Below are positions 1 to 6,769 of a DNA stretch of 6,948 nucleotides, piece by piece. The notes under the pieces were generated by a model, which was given only the letters and a program-made list of their open reading frames with translations, had not been told where the DNA came from and did no database searches. The stretch is taken from contig CAAELZ010000099.1 of assembly GCA_900756945.1 (NCBI GenBank), positions 1 to 6,948 of the forward strand, given 5' to 3'. The translations under genes were made by a program, and so were the position numbers. Positions within the stretch are counted from its first letter, which is position 1; every line of letters starts with the position of its first letter. Origin of the DNA: an uncultured Collinsella sp. Lineage in GTDB: Bacteria; Actinomycetota; Coriobacteriia; Coriobacteriales; Coriobacteriaceae.

Positions 1-2301
1 CATGGCGGCGTTGTCGGTGCATGCCGAGAGAGGCGGCACCGTCACGCGGATGCCCTGGCGCCCAAGCTTCTTGATCATCATCTCGCGCAGATGCGGATTA
101 GCCGAGACGCCGCCGCCGATGCAGTATTCCTTGCATCCGGTGGCATGCAGCGCGTTCTTGGCCTTCTTGTACTGAACGTCAAAGACGGCTGCCTCAAACG
201 AAGCCGCCAGATCGGACAGGTGAATCGTGCGCCCAGCCTTGGTCTCCTGCTCGATGTAGAGCGTCACCGCCGTCTTGAGGCCCGAAAGCGAGAAGCGATA
301 GTCCCCCCTGCTGTTAAGCGCGCGAGGAAAATCGATCGCGCGGGGATTGCCCGTCTCGGCCAGCTTGGAGATGATGGGGCCACCGGGATAGCCCAGACCC
401 AACGCCTTGGCTACCTTGTCGAAGGCCTCGCCCACAGCATCGTCGAGTGTCTCACCAAGTACCTCGTAGTCGCCCCATGCCTTCACGTGCACGAGCATGG
501 TGTGCCCGCCCGAGACAAGCGTAAAGATAAACGGGGGCTTGAGGTCGGGCTGCGCCAACAGGTTGGCAAACAGGTGGCCCTCCAGATGATTGACGCACAC
601 GAGCGGCTTGCCGGCAGCATACGCAAAGCCCTTGGCAAAGGCGACGCCCACCACCAGGGCGCCAACCAGGCCCGGACCCTGTGTCACGCCCACGGCGGCA
701 AGCTCACTTGGTGTAATGGCTCCGCCCGTAAGGCCCAGCGACGCTGCGGCGTCCTCGAGTGCCGCATCCACGACACTCACAATCACCTCGACGTGCTTGC
801 GCGAGGCGATCTCGGGCACCACGCCGCCAAAGCGTGCATGAAAATCAATCTGCGTCGACACCTGGTTGGCCAGCATATTGCCATCCGCATCGATAATCGC
901 CACCGCCGTCTCGTCGCAGGAGCTCTCGATAGCGAGTACGAGGCGGCGACGCTCAATCTCGACACGTTCCTCGGCAGAGCGCCAAGGCGCAGGCAGCGGC
1001 CATACGCGCTGCTCTGCCGCCGTCGGCTCGGGCGAAGCATTGTCGACCGGAAGCACCAGGGGCAGCGGAGCCGTCATGACGATGGCGTCCTTGCCGGCAC
1101 CATAGTAGCCGCGGCGACGGCCAGCCTCGGTAAAGCCCAGAGCGTTATAAAGCGCGATCGCTCCCTCGTTACCGTCCTCGACCTCGAGCGAAGCCGTGGT
1201 GCAGCCGAGCATCTGGGCATCATAGCTCACGTGCGACAGCAGCTTGCGGGCAATGCCCTCACGGCGATGTGCCGGGTCGACGGCGACATCCAGAATCTGC
1301 ACATCACCGTCCACGACCATACCGCCGGCAAGGCCCAGCAGCTTGCCGTCGTCGTGTGCCACCCACCAACTACGCGGCGCAGCGACGTCCTCGCCCAGTT
1401 CGGACAGGAACATGCCCGGCGTCCACGCCTCGTGTCCGGCACCTTCAAAGCAGGCAGCCTCTAGCGCGCTCGCGCCCTCGGCATCCGCCGCGCCCATGGG
1501 ACGGAACTGCAGATGACGACCGGCGAGCTCATCGGCAACGCCCGTAATTTCGCTCTGTGCACTCTCAGCAAGACCAAGACGCTTGCGCTCGTTTTCCTCG
1601 GCATCCGAAAGGCGCGTGTAAATCGGCAGGACGCGAGCCGGATCGCCGTCACCCGCAGCGTGCGCGAGCAGCAAGCCCTCGCCCGAAGGCCACCACAGGT
1701 CGCGCTCCACGCAGCGGGCGGTCTCGTCCTCACCCAGCAGCTTGCCATAGCGCACGAGACCGTCACCGGTCAGCTGAACCTGGTCCCAGTCCGCTGCTCG
1801 GCGCCACTCATCGAGCGCCACGGCGACCTTGACCACGTGTTCGCGCTCAAATTGACGCTCGGGGCCCTCATCGACCAGCATATACAGCGCCGGATATACC
1901 TCACCGCGCATAGCATCGGCCAAGATACCAAGCTTGCCGCGCACGCCAGCCTTCCACGCCGTCCAAGCGCAAGCGTCGAGCGTCGACACGCCCAGCAGCG
2001 GAGCATTGGCACCGCGCGCGAGGCCCTTGGCAGTGGAGATGCCGATGCGCACACCCGTAAACGACCCCGGGCCGCGGCCGACCACGTAGCAACCAACATC
2101 GCTGCGATCCAGACCGGCTTGAGCCAGCATGCCATCAACGGTATTCACGAGCTCAACGTTGGCGTGACGGCGACACATGTGGTCGCCACTCACGAGCTTC
2201 GTCTCGCCCGTCTGCCCATCAATCCAGCTTGCCGCGCAGGCAAGCATGTCGGTCGAGGTATCGAGCGCCACCACCAGCGCGTTGTCGTTATGCAAGCTCA
2301 T
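1..2301 (-). CDS. tsaD: TsaB–RimI–TsaD triple-domain fusion protein (t6A37 synthesis plus N-acetyltransferase), 3' end cut by window edge
   Basis: The reverse strand is open for 767 codons from ATG at 2301 to the window edge, with no stop or frameshift. Residues 1 to about 235 are TsaB, with GRGPGSFTGVRIG at 75-87 and DAMRGEVY at 129-136. Residues about 262-412 are a RimI-like GNAT domain, with acetyl-CoA loop RREGIA at 346-351. E373 and Y385 have the same spacing as the catalytic Glu103/Tyr115 of enterobacterial RimI. A Pro/Ala-rich linker (about 413-452) leads to TsaD. TsaD shows ESSCDET (459-465), metal-binding NHLEGH (H572, H576), SGGHT (597-601), GEAFDKVAK (624-632) and TDNAAM, whose D763 matches the third metal ligand. 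E. coli TsaD has about 33 residues after this point, so a similar tail is probably missing. TsaD transfers the threonylcarbamoyl group to tRNA A37, TsaB is its dimer partner, and RimI acetylates ribosomal protein S18. The start overlaps the tsaE end by 14 bp behind a weak AAGG, which suggests coupled translation. Confidence 0.95.
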   Translation of the reverse strand, partial: MSLHNDNALVVALDTSTDMLACAASWIDGQTGETKLVSGDHMCRRHANVELVNTVDGMLAQAGLDRSDVGCYVVGRGPGSFTGVRIGISTAKGLARGANAPLLGVSTLDACAWTAWKAGVRGKLGILADAMRGEVYPALYMLVDEGPERQFEREHVVKVAVALDEWRRAADWDQVQLTGDGLVRYGKLLGEDETARCVERDLWWPSGEGLLLAHAAGDGDPARVLPIYTRLSDAEENERKRLGLAESAQSEITGVADELAGRHLQFRPMGAADAEGASALEAACFEGAGHEAWTPGMFLSELGEDVAAPRSWWVAHDDGKLLGLAGGMVVDGDVQILDVAVDPAHRREGIARKLLSHVSYDAQMLGCTTASLEVEDGNEGAIALYNALGFTEAGRRRGYYGAGKDAIVMTAPLPLVLPVDNASPEPTAAEQRVWPLPAPWRSAEERVEIERRRLVLAIESSCDETAVAIIDADGNMLANQVSTQIDFHARFGGVVPEIASRKHVEVIVSVVDAALEDAAASLGLTGGAITPSELAAVGVTQGPGLVGALVVGVAFAKGFAYAAGKPLVCVNHLEGHLFANLLAQPDLKPPFIFTLVSGGHTMLVHVKAWGDYEVLGETLDDAVGEAFDKVAKALGLGYPGGPIISKLAETGNPRAIDFPRALNSRGDYRFSLSGLKTAVTLYIEQETKAGRTIHLSDLAASFEAAVFDVQYKKAKNALHATGCKEYCIGGGVSANPHLREMMIKKLGRQGIRVTVPPLSACTDNAAM

Positions 2302-2794
2302 CTTGTACAGCCTTATCAATCAAATGGGAAAGCTCCATTGCGCGGTCACCGTGCGCCTCGAGCGTTATCGTTCGCACATCACTGTCGCCCTCATCACGCT
2401 TGAGCGTCACCGAAAGATACTCATCCGTCAGCTCGTCTTGGAATTGTTCGCCCCATTCCAGCAGGCAAGCACCCTCATAGCCCAGCACATCGAAAATGCC
2501 CGTATCCTCGAGCTCGTAGGCATGCTCCAGGCGGTATAGATCAAAGTGAAACAGCGGAATACGACCTTGATCGTGGACGGCCATGAGCGCAAACGTAGGG
2601 CTCGTAACCATATGCCCATCGCCCAGCCCGCGCGAGACGCCCTTGGTAAAGTGAGTTTTGCCCACTCCCAGGCCACCGGTCAGGATGAGCACATCGCCGT
2701 CCTCAAGGCACGGTGCAATTAGCTCGCCAAAGTACTCCGTATCGGCAGCGCAAGTCGTTTTGTAAGTACCTACCCCCAGGCGCTCCAGGGACAT
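2288..2794 (-). CDS. tsaE: tRNA t6A37 biosynthesis P-loop ATPase TsaE
   Basis: This 168-residue protein matches the usual TsaE length of about 150-170 residues. It has a Walker A loop GGLGVGKT at 40-47, the TsaE-typical TSPTF at 64-68, HFDLYRLE at 83-90 and the LLEWGE segment at 111-116. In the known bacterial pathway TsaE binds the TsaB–TsaD dimer and hydrolyses ATP to support repeated rounds of t6A formation in the cytoplasm. Its direct partners are encoded as one fused chain immediately downstream, and the two frames overlap by 14 bp (2288-2301). The ATG at 2794 sits 5 nt after a clear AAGGAG, so the start is well supported. No key residue looks lost. The assignment is secure because motifs and context agree. 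Confidence 0.96.
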   Translation of the reverse strand: MSLERLGVGTYKTTCAADTEYFGELIAPCLEDGDVLILTGGLGVGKTHFTKGVSRGLGDGHMVTSPTFALMAVHDQGRIPLFHFDLYRLEHAYELEDTGIFDVLGYEGACLLEWGEQFQDELTDEYLSVTLKRDEGDSDVRTITLEAHGDRAMELSHLIDKAVQDELA

Positions 2795-2799
2795 ATATG

Positions 2800-2805
2800 C
2801 TCCTT
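2800..2805 (-). promoter_or_regulatory. Ribosome binding site of tsaE
   Basis: The minus strand reads AAGGAG, CATAT, then ATG at 2794. It lies in the 12-bp gap after the glycosylase stop codon, so the gap consists of little more than this site. The spacer resembles that of nnr (CATAG). Confidence 0.75.
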
Positions 2806-2806
2806 A

Positions 2807-3427
2807 TTATTCCGAGGCGTCCTCTGGTGCGGGATGTCGCTCCAGATAGTCGCCCAGCATCTTAAAGTCTTCCTCCAGTAGCTCCTGCCACGCCGGATTG
2901 CGTAGCGCTGCTGCCGGATGGAAAGTGGGCATTACTACAAAATGCCCCATCTGGTGGAACCTGCCGCGCAGCTTAGTAATGCCAATCTCGGTCTTAAGCA
3001 CAAAGTGCGTTGCGGGGTTGCCGAGCGTCACGATGATATCGGGCCAGATGCTTCGAATCTGCTCGCGCAAAAACGGTGAGCAAGCCAGCACTTCCTCGGG
3101 GCGCGGATTGCGGTTTCCCGGCGGGCGGCACTTAAGCACGTTGGCAATGTAGACGTCTTCGCGTTTGAGCCCCGCCAGCGACAAAATGCCGTTGAGGTCC
3201 TCGCCTGCCGCCCCCACAAAGGGCTCGCCCTGCAAATCCTCATTGCGGCCCGGCGCCTCGCCAATAAACATCACGCGAGCGTGGGGGTTTCCCACGCCAA
3301 ACACGATGTTATGGCGCGACTGGTAAAGCTGGCAAAGGTGACAATCGCCCAGAACGGCCTCAATTTCCTCGAGTGCGACCTCACGCGGCGCCTGATGGCT
3401 ATGGCCGGGGATGTGCATGACGCCCAT
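2807..3427 (-). CDS. Family-4 uracil-DNA glycosylase, [4Fe-4S] type
   Basis: The enzyme removes uracil from DNA to start base-excision repair. With the start at 3427 it has 206 residues, within the usual family-4 range of about 190-230. Four cysteines, C29, C32, C100 and C116, follow the family pattern of CxxC, a gap of about 67, then Cx15C, and should bind a 4Fe-4S cluster. Motif 1 is GEAPGRNED (56-64), followed by the uracil-pocket segment PFVG (69-72). CRPPGNRNP lies at 100-108 and the late motif FHPAAALRN at 169-177. A longer frame begins at 3475, but that start lies inside alr and adds 16 residues of atypical sequence. The ATG at 3427 has AGGAG 5 nt upstream, overlapping the alr TAG stop, so I chose it. 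It has no obvious link to t6A or cell-wall synthesis beyond co-transcription. Confidence 0.93.
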   Translation of the reverse strand: MGVMHIPGHSHQAPREVALEEIEAVLGDCHLCQLYQSRHNIVFGVGNPHARVMFIGEAPGRNEDLQGEPFVGAAGEDLNGILSLAGLKREDVYIANVLKCRPPGNRNPRPEEVLACSPFLREQIRSIWPDIIVTLGNPATHFVLKTEIGITKLRGRFHQMGHFVVMPTFHPAAALRNPAWQELLEEDFKMLGDYLERHPAPEDASE

Positions 3428-3432
3428 AGCGA

Positions 3433-3437
3433 CTCCT
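3433..3437 (-). promoter_or_regulatory. Ribosome binding site that fixes the uracil-DNA glycosylase start
   Basis: The minus strand reads TGTAGGAGTCGCTATG. AGGAG shares two bases with the alr stop TAG (3436-3438) and is 5 nt from the ATG at 3427. This supports 3427 over the longer frame start at 3475. Confidence 0.75.
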
Positions 3438-4581
3438 ACACGTAGACCTTGTCGAGACGCATACCAAAGCCGCAAGCGACCTCGTAGTTAATCGTGCCGC
3501 GTAGGCGCGCCATCTCGTCCATGGTAATCTCGGCATCTCCATCGCGGCCGACAATGATCATCTCGTCACCATACTCGGCCTCGGGAATCTCATGTGCTGG
3601 GTTGGACTGAATGGCGACCATAAACTGGTCCATGCAGATATTGCCCACCTGACGCACACGCTCGCCGCGATACAGCACGTCCATACGATTGGAAAGCGTA
3701 CGCGAAAGGCCATCGGCATAACCGATCGGAAGGGTGCAGATCTGAACGCGCGTGCGCGGTACGCGGTAGGTAAAGCCGTAGCCCACGCCCTCGCCCATCG
3801 CAGGATGCGCCACGCGCGTCACACGCGCGTGGACGCTCATGACGGGATCAAGCTGCATCACGCGACCACTCAGCTCACATGGCTGCAGACCATACAAACC
3901 GATGCCGGCACGAATCATGTCAAAGTGCATTGAAGAATCGAGCATCGAGGACGGCGTATTGGCACAATGCACGATACCGCATTCAAAACCTGCGTCCTTA
4001 ATGGCCTGAACGGCCTCGGTAAAACGCTGGCACTGCAGCTTGTAGTCCCAACCCGAAGGTTCATCGGCCGTGGCAAAGTGCGTAAATACGCCGTCGCACT
4101 GGATGCCGCGATGGAAACTGATGCCGCGTACAAAGTCGAGCACCTGTGTGTAGTGAACACCGATACGATTCATGCCCGTCTCGATGGCAAGATGGTACTT
4201 GCCCACCTTGCCCGCCGCGACGGCGCATTCGCCATACGCAAGAGCAAAATCGGACGTATAGACCGAGGGCATGATATCGAATTCGAGCAATGCAGGAATA
4301 GCCTCGATAGGCGGCTCACTTAGAATCAGGACGGGCTTAGTAATCCCGCCCTGACGGAGCCCAACGCCCTCGTTAACCGTCGCCACGGCAAACATGTCGG
4401 CACCAGCCGAATACATGATCTTGGCACACTCAACAGCTCCATGACCATAAGCATCGGCCTTGACCACGCAGCACAGGCGCTGACGCGGATTCAACAAGTT
4501 CTTATAGGCCCTCGTGTTGCGACGGAGCGCCCCGCGGTCGATCTCGACCCAGGACCAGCGCGTCAAATCGGCTTTATTCAT
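3436..4581 (-). CDS. alr: Alanine racemase (PLP-dependent)
   Basis: The enzyme interconverts L- and D-alanine and supplies D-Ala for peptidoglycan. The 381-residue length is typical. VVKADAYGHG at 39-48 holds the PLP-binding lysine K41. ETGMNRIG at 134-141 includes R139, which matches the substrate-contacting Arg136 of the Geobacillus enzyme. IRAGIGLYG at 223-231 includes R224, the arginine facing the pyridine nitrogen. GVGYGFTY at 265-272 carries the second catalytic base, Tyr268. LPIGYADGLSR at 284-294 and GNICMDQ at 313-319 are also conserved. The N-terminal TIM barrel and C-terminal beta domain are both complete. The gene starts 2 bp after the nnr stop with no convincing Shine-Dalgarno at proper spacing, so reinitiation from nnr is likely. 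The next in-frame Met is residue 56, beyond K41, which rules out a shorter start. Confidence 0.97.
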   Translation of the reverse strand: MNKADLTRWSWVEIDRGALRRNTRAYKNLLNPRQRLCCVVKADAYGHGAVECAKIMYSAGADMFAVATVNEGVGLRQGGITKPVLILSEPPIEAIPALLEFDIMPSVYTSDFALAYGECAVAAGKVGKYHLAIETGMNRIGVHYTQVLDFVRGISFHRGIQCDGVFTHFATADEPSGWDYKLQCQRFTEAVQAIKDAGFECGIVHCANTPSSMLDSSMHFDMIRAGIGLYGLQPCELSGRVMQLDPVMSVHARVTRVAHPAMGEGVGYGFTYRVPRTRVQICTLPIGYADGLSRTLSNRMDVLYRGERVRQVGNICMDQFMVAIQSNPAHEIPEAEYGDEMIIVGRDGDAEITMDEMARLRGTINYEVACGFGMRLDKVYV

Positions 4582-4583
4582 GA

Positions 4584-6200
4584 TTAGTCATCCGACCCTT
4601 CGTCCATGATTCCCAGATCTTCGAGCGCATCCTTTGCCGCCAGCTCCATGGCAGGACCGATCAAGTCGATAAGATCGGTCGCGATAACGCTCTTCTCACC
4701 ATACTCCGTCGCCGCAGCAAAACCGGCGTAGCTGTGAAGTGCAACGGCGTACGAATACAGCAACTCCCAACGATCCATCTCGTCGCGCATGGTGGCAAGC
4801 GTGCCGGCCAAAATACCCGCGAGAACATCACCCGAACCGGCAGTTGCCAGAGAAGCCGGACCCGAGAGCGGCAGCAGCACGCGCTCAACGCCACAGATAG
4901 CCGTCGTCGGCCCCTTGGCAATGACCACCAGATTGTCGGAGCCTGCAGCCCAGACAACCTTCTGCGCGGCCGCAATCGCGGTACCAAGGTCGTTCACCTC
5001 GTCACCGGCAACCAGGCGCGAAAGCTCACGATAGTGCGGCGTCATAACCAACGGCTGCTCGCGGCGATACATCTCGGGGTTACTATCAATACCGTCAATG
5101 GCAATCTTAGCAAGGCAGTTGAGTGCATCGGCGTCCAAAATTAGCGGTACATCAAGCTCGAGCAAGCCCGAAACCACCTGCATAGCGCCGGCAGACGTCG
5201 TCATACCGGGACCGCACAGCACGCAGCTGTACTTCTTTGCGATCTCGCACACCGTCATGCGCGCAGCGGCGCCAAAGGAGCCGCGGGAATCAGACGGAAT
5301 AGCAAAGACCGGAATCGAAGGAAGTGCCATGCGAATGAGATTGGCGCAGGCGTCAGGAGCCGCGACTGCCACGTAACCAGCACCCGCGCGAGCTGCAGAC
5401 TTGGCCGCCATAATGGCAGCACCAGGATATTGCGCAGATCCGGCGACAATAAGCACAGAGCCACGGGAATACTTATCGATATTCGATGGTAGCGGAGCAA
5501 AGTAATCAACTAAGTCACCGGGCTCGACAATCTCGGCGGCGTGGTCGACATCATCGATGACCTCGTCAAGACGGTCGTAAAGATTGCCGCAGATCAAATC
5601 GCCAGCATACTCAGGACCATCAGCGCTATACAGACCAATCTTGGGCGCAATCATCGTCACCGTGCGCTCGGCACGAATGCAGTCGTCATCAACAACGCCC
5701 GTCTCGGCATTCAGGCCCGAGGGGACATCAATGGATACGACACAATCGGCGCATTCATTGACCGTAGGAATCCAAATGGAGAACGGCGCACGCAGATTCC
5801 CGTGGAAACCGGTACCAAAAATGGCATCGACAACAACATCGGCCTTATCGATCAAAACCTCGAGTTCGTCACGCGAGGGACCGACGCAAACGTGCACATC
5901 GCGGCCGGCAGTTCGACGAGCAACATGACGTGCCAGAGCAGCAGGAATCTCATCCGGCTCAACCGGAGAAACGATATCCACGTCCACACCCTTGTGGCTC
6001 AGGATATCGGCGGCAACCCAACCGTCGCCGCCATTATTACCAAAACCGACCAGAACGAGAACCCGATCGGGATTGAGCTTCAAGACCTCGTTGGCAGCAA
6101 ACTCACCCGCTAGCTCCATAAGCTCGGCCTTCGAAGTCCCTTCGCGTTCAATGATATCCTCGAGACGAACGACTTCTTCGGTACTCAAAACCGGTTTCAT
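4584..6200 (-). CDS. nnr: Bifunctional NAD(P)HX epimerase / ADP- or ATP-dependent NAD(P)HX dehydratase
   Basis: This metabolite-repair enzyme restores hydrated NADH and NADPH. The 538 residues hold both halves. The N-terminal YjeF_N/NnrE epimerase (about 1-225) has GFGNNGGDGW at 52-61, DAIFGTG at 125-131 and SIDVPSGL at 156-163. The C-terminal NnrD ribokinase-fold dehydratase (about 226-520) has GSVLIVAGS at 247-255, ARAGAGYV at 270-277, CGPGM at 329-333, TPHYRE at 387-392 and ATAGSGDVLAGIL at 452-464, with catalytic Asp458. TPHYRE varies from the common TPHPGE, but the His and Glu are kept. The C-terminus is acidic (EDLGIMDEGSDD). The ATG at 6200 directly abuts the acpS TAG stop and is preceded by AGGAG with a 5-nt gap. 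Length and motifs match intact bifunctional Nnr proteins, often found beside acpS and alr in actinobacteria. Confidence 0.96.
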   Translation of the reverse strand: MKPVLSTEEVVRLEDIIEREGTSKAELMELAGEFAANEVLKLNPDRVLVLVGFGNNGGDGWVAADILSHKGVDVDIVSPVEPDEIPAALARHVARRTAGRDVHVCVGPSRDELEVLIDKADVVVDAIFGTGFHGNLRAPFSIWIPTVNECADCVVSIDVPSGLNAETGVVDDDCIRAERTVTMIAPKIGLYSADGPEYAGDLICGNLYDRLDEVIDDVDHAAEIVEPGDLVDYFAPLPSNIDKYSRGSVLIVAGSAQYPGAAIMAAKSAARAGAGYVAVAAPDACANLIRMALPSIPVFAIPSDSRGSFGAAARMTVCEIAKKYSCVLCGPGMTTSAGAMQVVSGLLELDVPLILDADALNCLAKIAIDGIDSNPEMYRREQPLVMTPHYRELSRLVAGDEVNDLGTAIAAAQKVVWAAGSDNLVVIAKGPTTAICGVERVLLPLSGPASLATAGSGDVLAGILAGTLATMRDEMDRWELLYSYAVALHSYAGFAAATEYGEKSVIATDLIDLIGPAMELAAKDALEDLGIMDEGSDD

Positions 6201-6740
6201 CTATGCTCCTAGCGTATCTTGCGAAGCATCGCCCAGGTGCTCCGTCAATGCTGAATTCTGCAGCTGCTCGAGCTCATCTAATACAGAGCGAGCCTCTTTA
6301 AATGTCTGCGCAACGCGTTTCTTGGTGCTCACCTTTTCATCTTTTGGCTTAGGCCGAGCATCTTCGGTAATCGCGATGGCATTCGCAACGGCCAAGTCTC
6401 CCGTAAGCGTAATGGAAAGAGCGACCTCAACAACACCCAAATCCTGGGCGATTTCGAGAGCACGACCAGAAAGCAGAGCCTTCGGTTTGCCGAGTTTATC
6501 ACGCGTTACCGAAACATCCTTGCGACCCACGCCTTGACTAAAACCCGTGCCGAGAGCTTTAAGCACCGCCTCGCGCGAAGCAAAGCGGCTCGCATAGTGA
6601 GCAGCGGGACGCGATGATGCATCGCAATACGCACGCTCTTCTTCGGTAAACACACGCCGAGCAAACGACGGCGTCTTTTCAAGAATTGATTTCATGCGGG
6701 AAATCTCGACGATATCAACGCCGATACCAGCTTCAGCCAT
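6201..6740 (-). CDS. acpS: Holo-[acyl-carrier-protein] synthase with C-terminal extension
   Basis: The enzyme moves 4'-phosphopantetheine from CoA to apo-ACP and so activates fatty-acid synthesis. With the start at 6740 it has 179 residues. GVDIVEI at 7-13 contains the Mg-binding D9. RFASREAVLKALGTGF at 52-67 contains E57 and K61, the family's ExxxK pair. The C-terminal core LSITLTGDLAVANAIA (108-123) carries Leu112 where the usual S-x-S-H motif has His. The family normally ends near residue 120-130; here about 50 more residues follow. They form a Lys-rich stretch (131-142), then a likely helix with FKEARSVLDELEQLQ (147-161). A second ATG lies in frame at 6752, but it precedes the strong GGAGGTGA, which is placed to serve 6740. 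acpS is the first gene of the run and is preceded by candidate promoters and a terminator. Confidence 0.92.
   Translation of the reverse strand: MAEAGIGVDIVEISRMKSILEKTPSFARRVFTEEERAYCDASSRPAAHYASRFASREAVLKALGTGFSQGVGRKDVSVTRDKLGKPKALLSGRALEIAQDLGVVEVALSITLTGDLAVANAIAITEDARPKPKDEKVSTKKRVAQTFKEARSVLDELEQLQNSALTEHLGDASQDTLGA
6206..6210 (-). promoter_or_regulatory. Ribosome binding site of nnr inside the end of acpS
   Basis: The minus strand reads AGGAG, CATAG, then ATG at 6200. The last three bases of the spacer are the acpS stop codon TAG, so the nnr start codon follows the stop with no gap. This layout favours coupled translation of acpS and nnr. Confidence 0.75.
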
Positions 6741-6742
6741 GT

Positions 6743-6750
6743 TCACCTCC
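6743..6750 (-). promoter_or_regulatory. Ribosome binding site that fixes the acpS start
   Basis: The minus strand reads GGAGGTGA, then AC, then ATG at 6740. The GGAGG core is 5 nt from that ATG, a near-ideal anti-Shine-Dalgarno match. The alternative in-frame ATG at 6752 overlaps the 5' end of this site and has no good site of its own, so the shorter start is preferred. Confidence 0.8.
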
Positions 6751-6769
6751 ATATCGCACAGACTAAGTT

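Noticed and set aside
91..1464. Plus-strand open frame of 457 codons
   Set aside because: It is antisense to the RimI–TsaD part of the fusion gene, whose motifs are unmistakable. The predicted product is rich in Arg, His and Ala with no recognisable domain, as expected from the complement of GC-rich codons.
1513..2403. Plus-strand open frame of 296 codons
   Set aside because: It lies antisense to the TsaB domain and the tsaE end. No family motif, no good ribosome site, and composition typical of a shadow frame.
3428..3475. Longer N-terminus for the uracil-DNA glycosylase starting at 3475
   Set aside because: It would overlap alr by 40 bp and adds residues not typical of the family. The ATG at 3427 has a well-placed AGGAG.
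5025..5042. TPHYRE in place of TPHPGE in Nnr as a possible inactivating change
   Set aside because: The His and Glu are kept, the catalytic Asp458 motif is intact, and the middle residues vary in this family.
5541..6113. Plus-strand open frame of 190 codons opposite nnr
   Set aside because: It is antisense to the epimerase half of Nnr, which has complete motifs. The translation shows no known domain.
6741..6752. Upstream ATG at 6752 as the acpS start
   Set aside because: The ATG overlaps the strong GGAGGTGA that serves the ATG at 6740, and the AcpS family sequence begins just after the latter.
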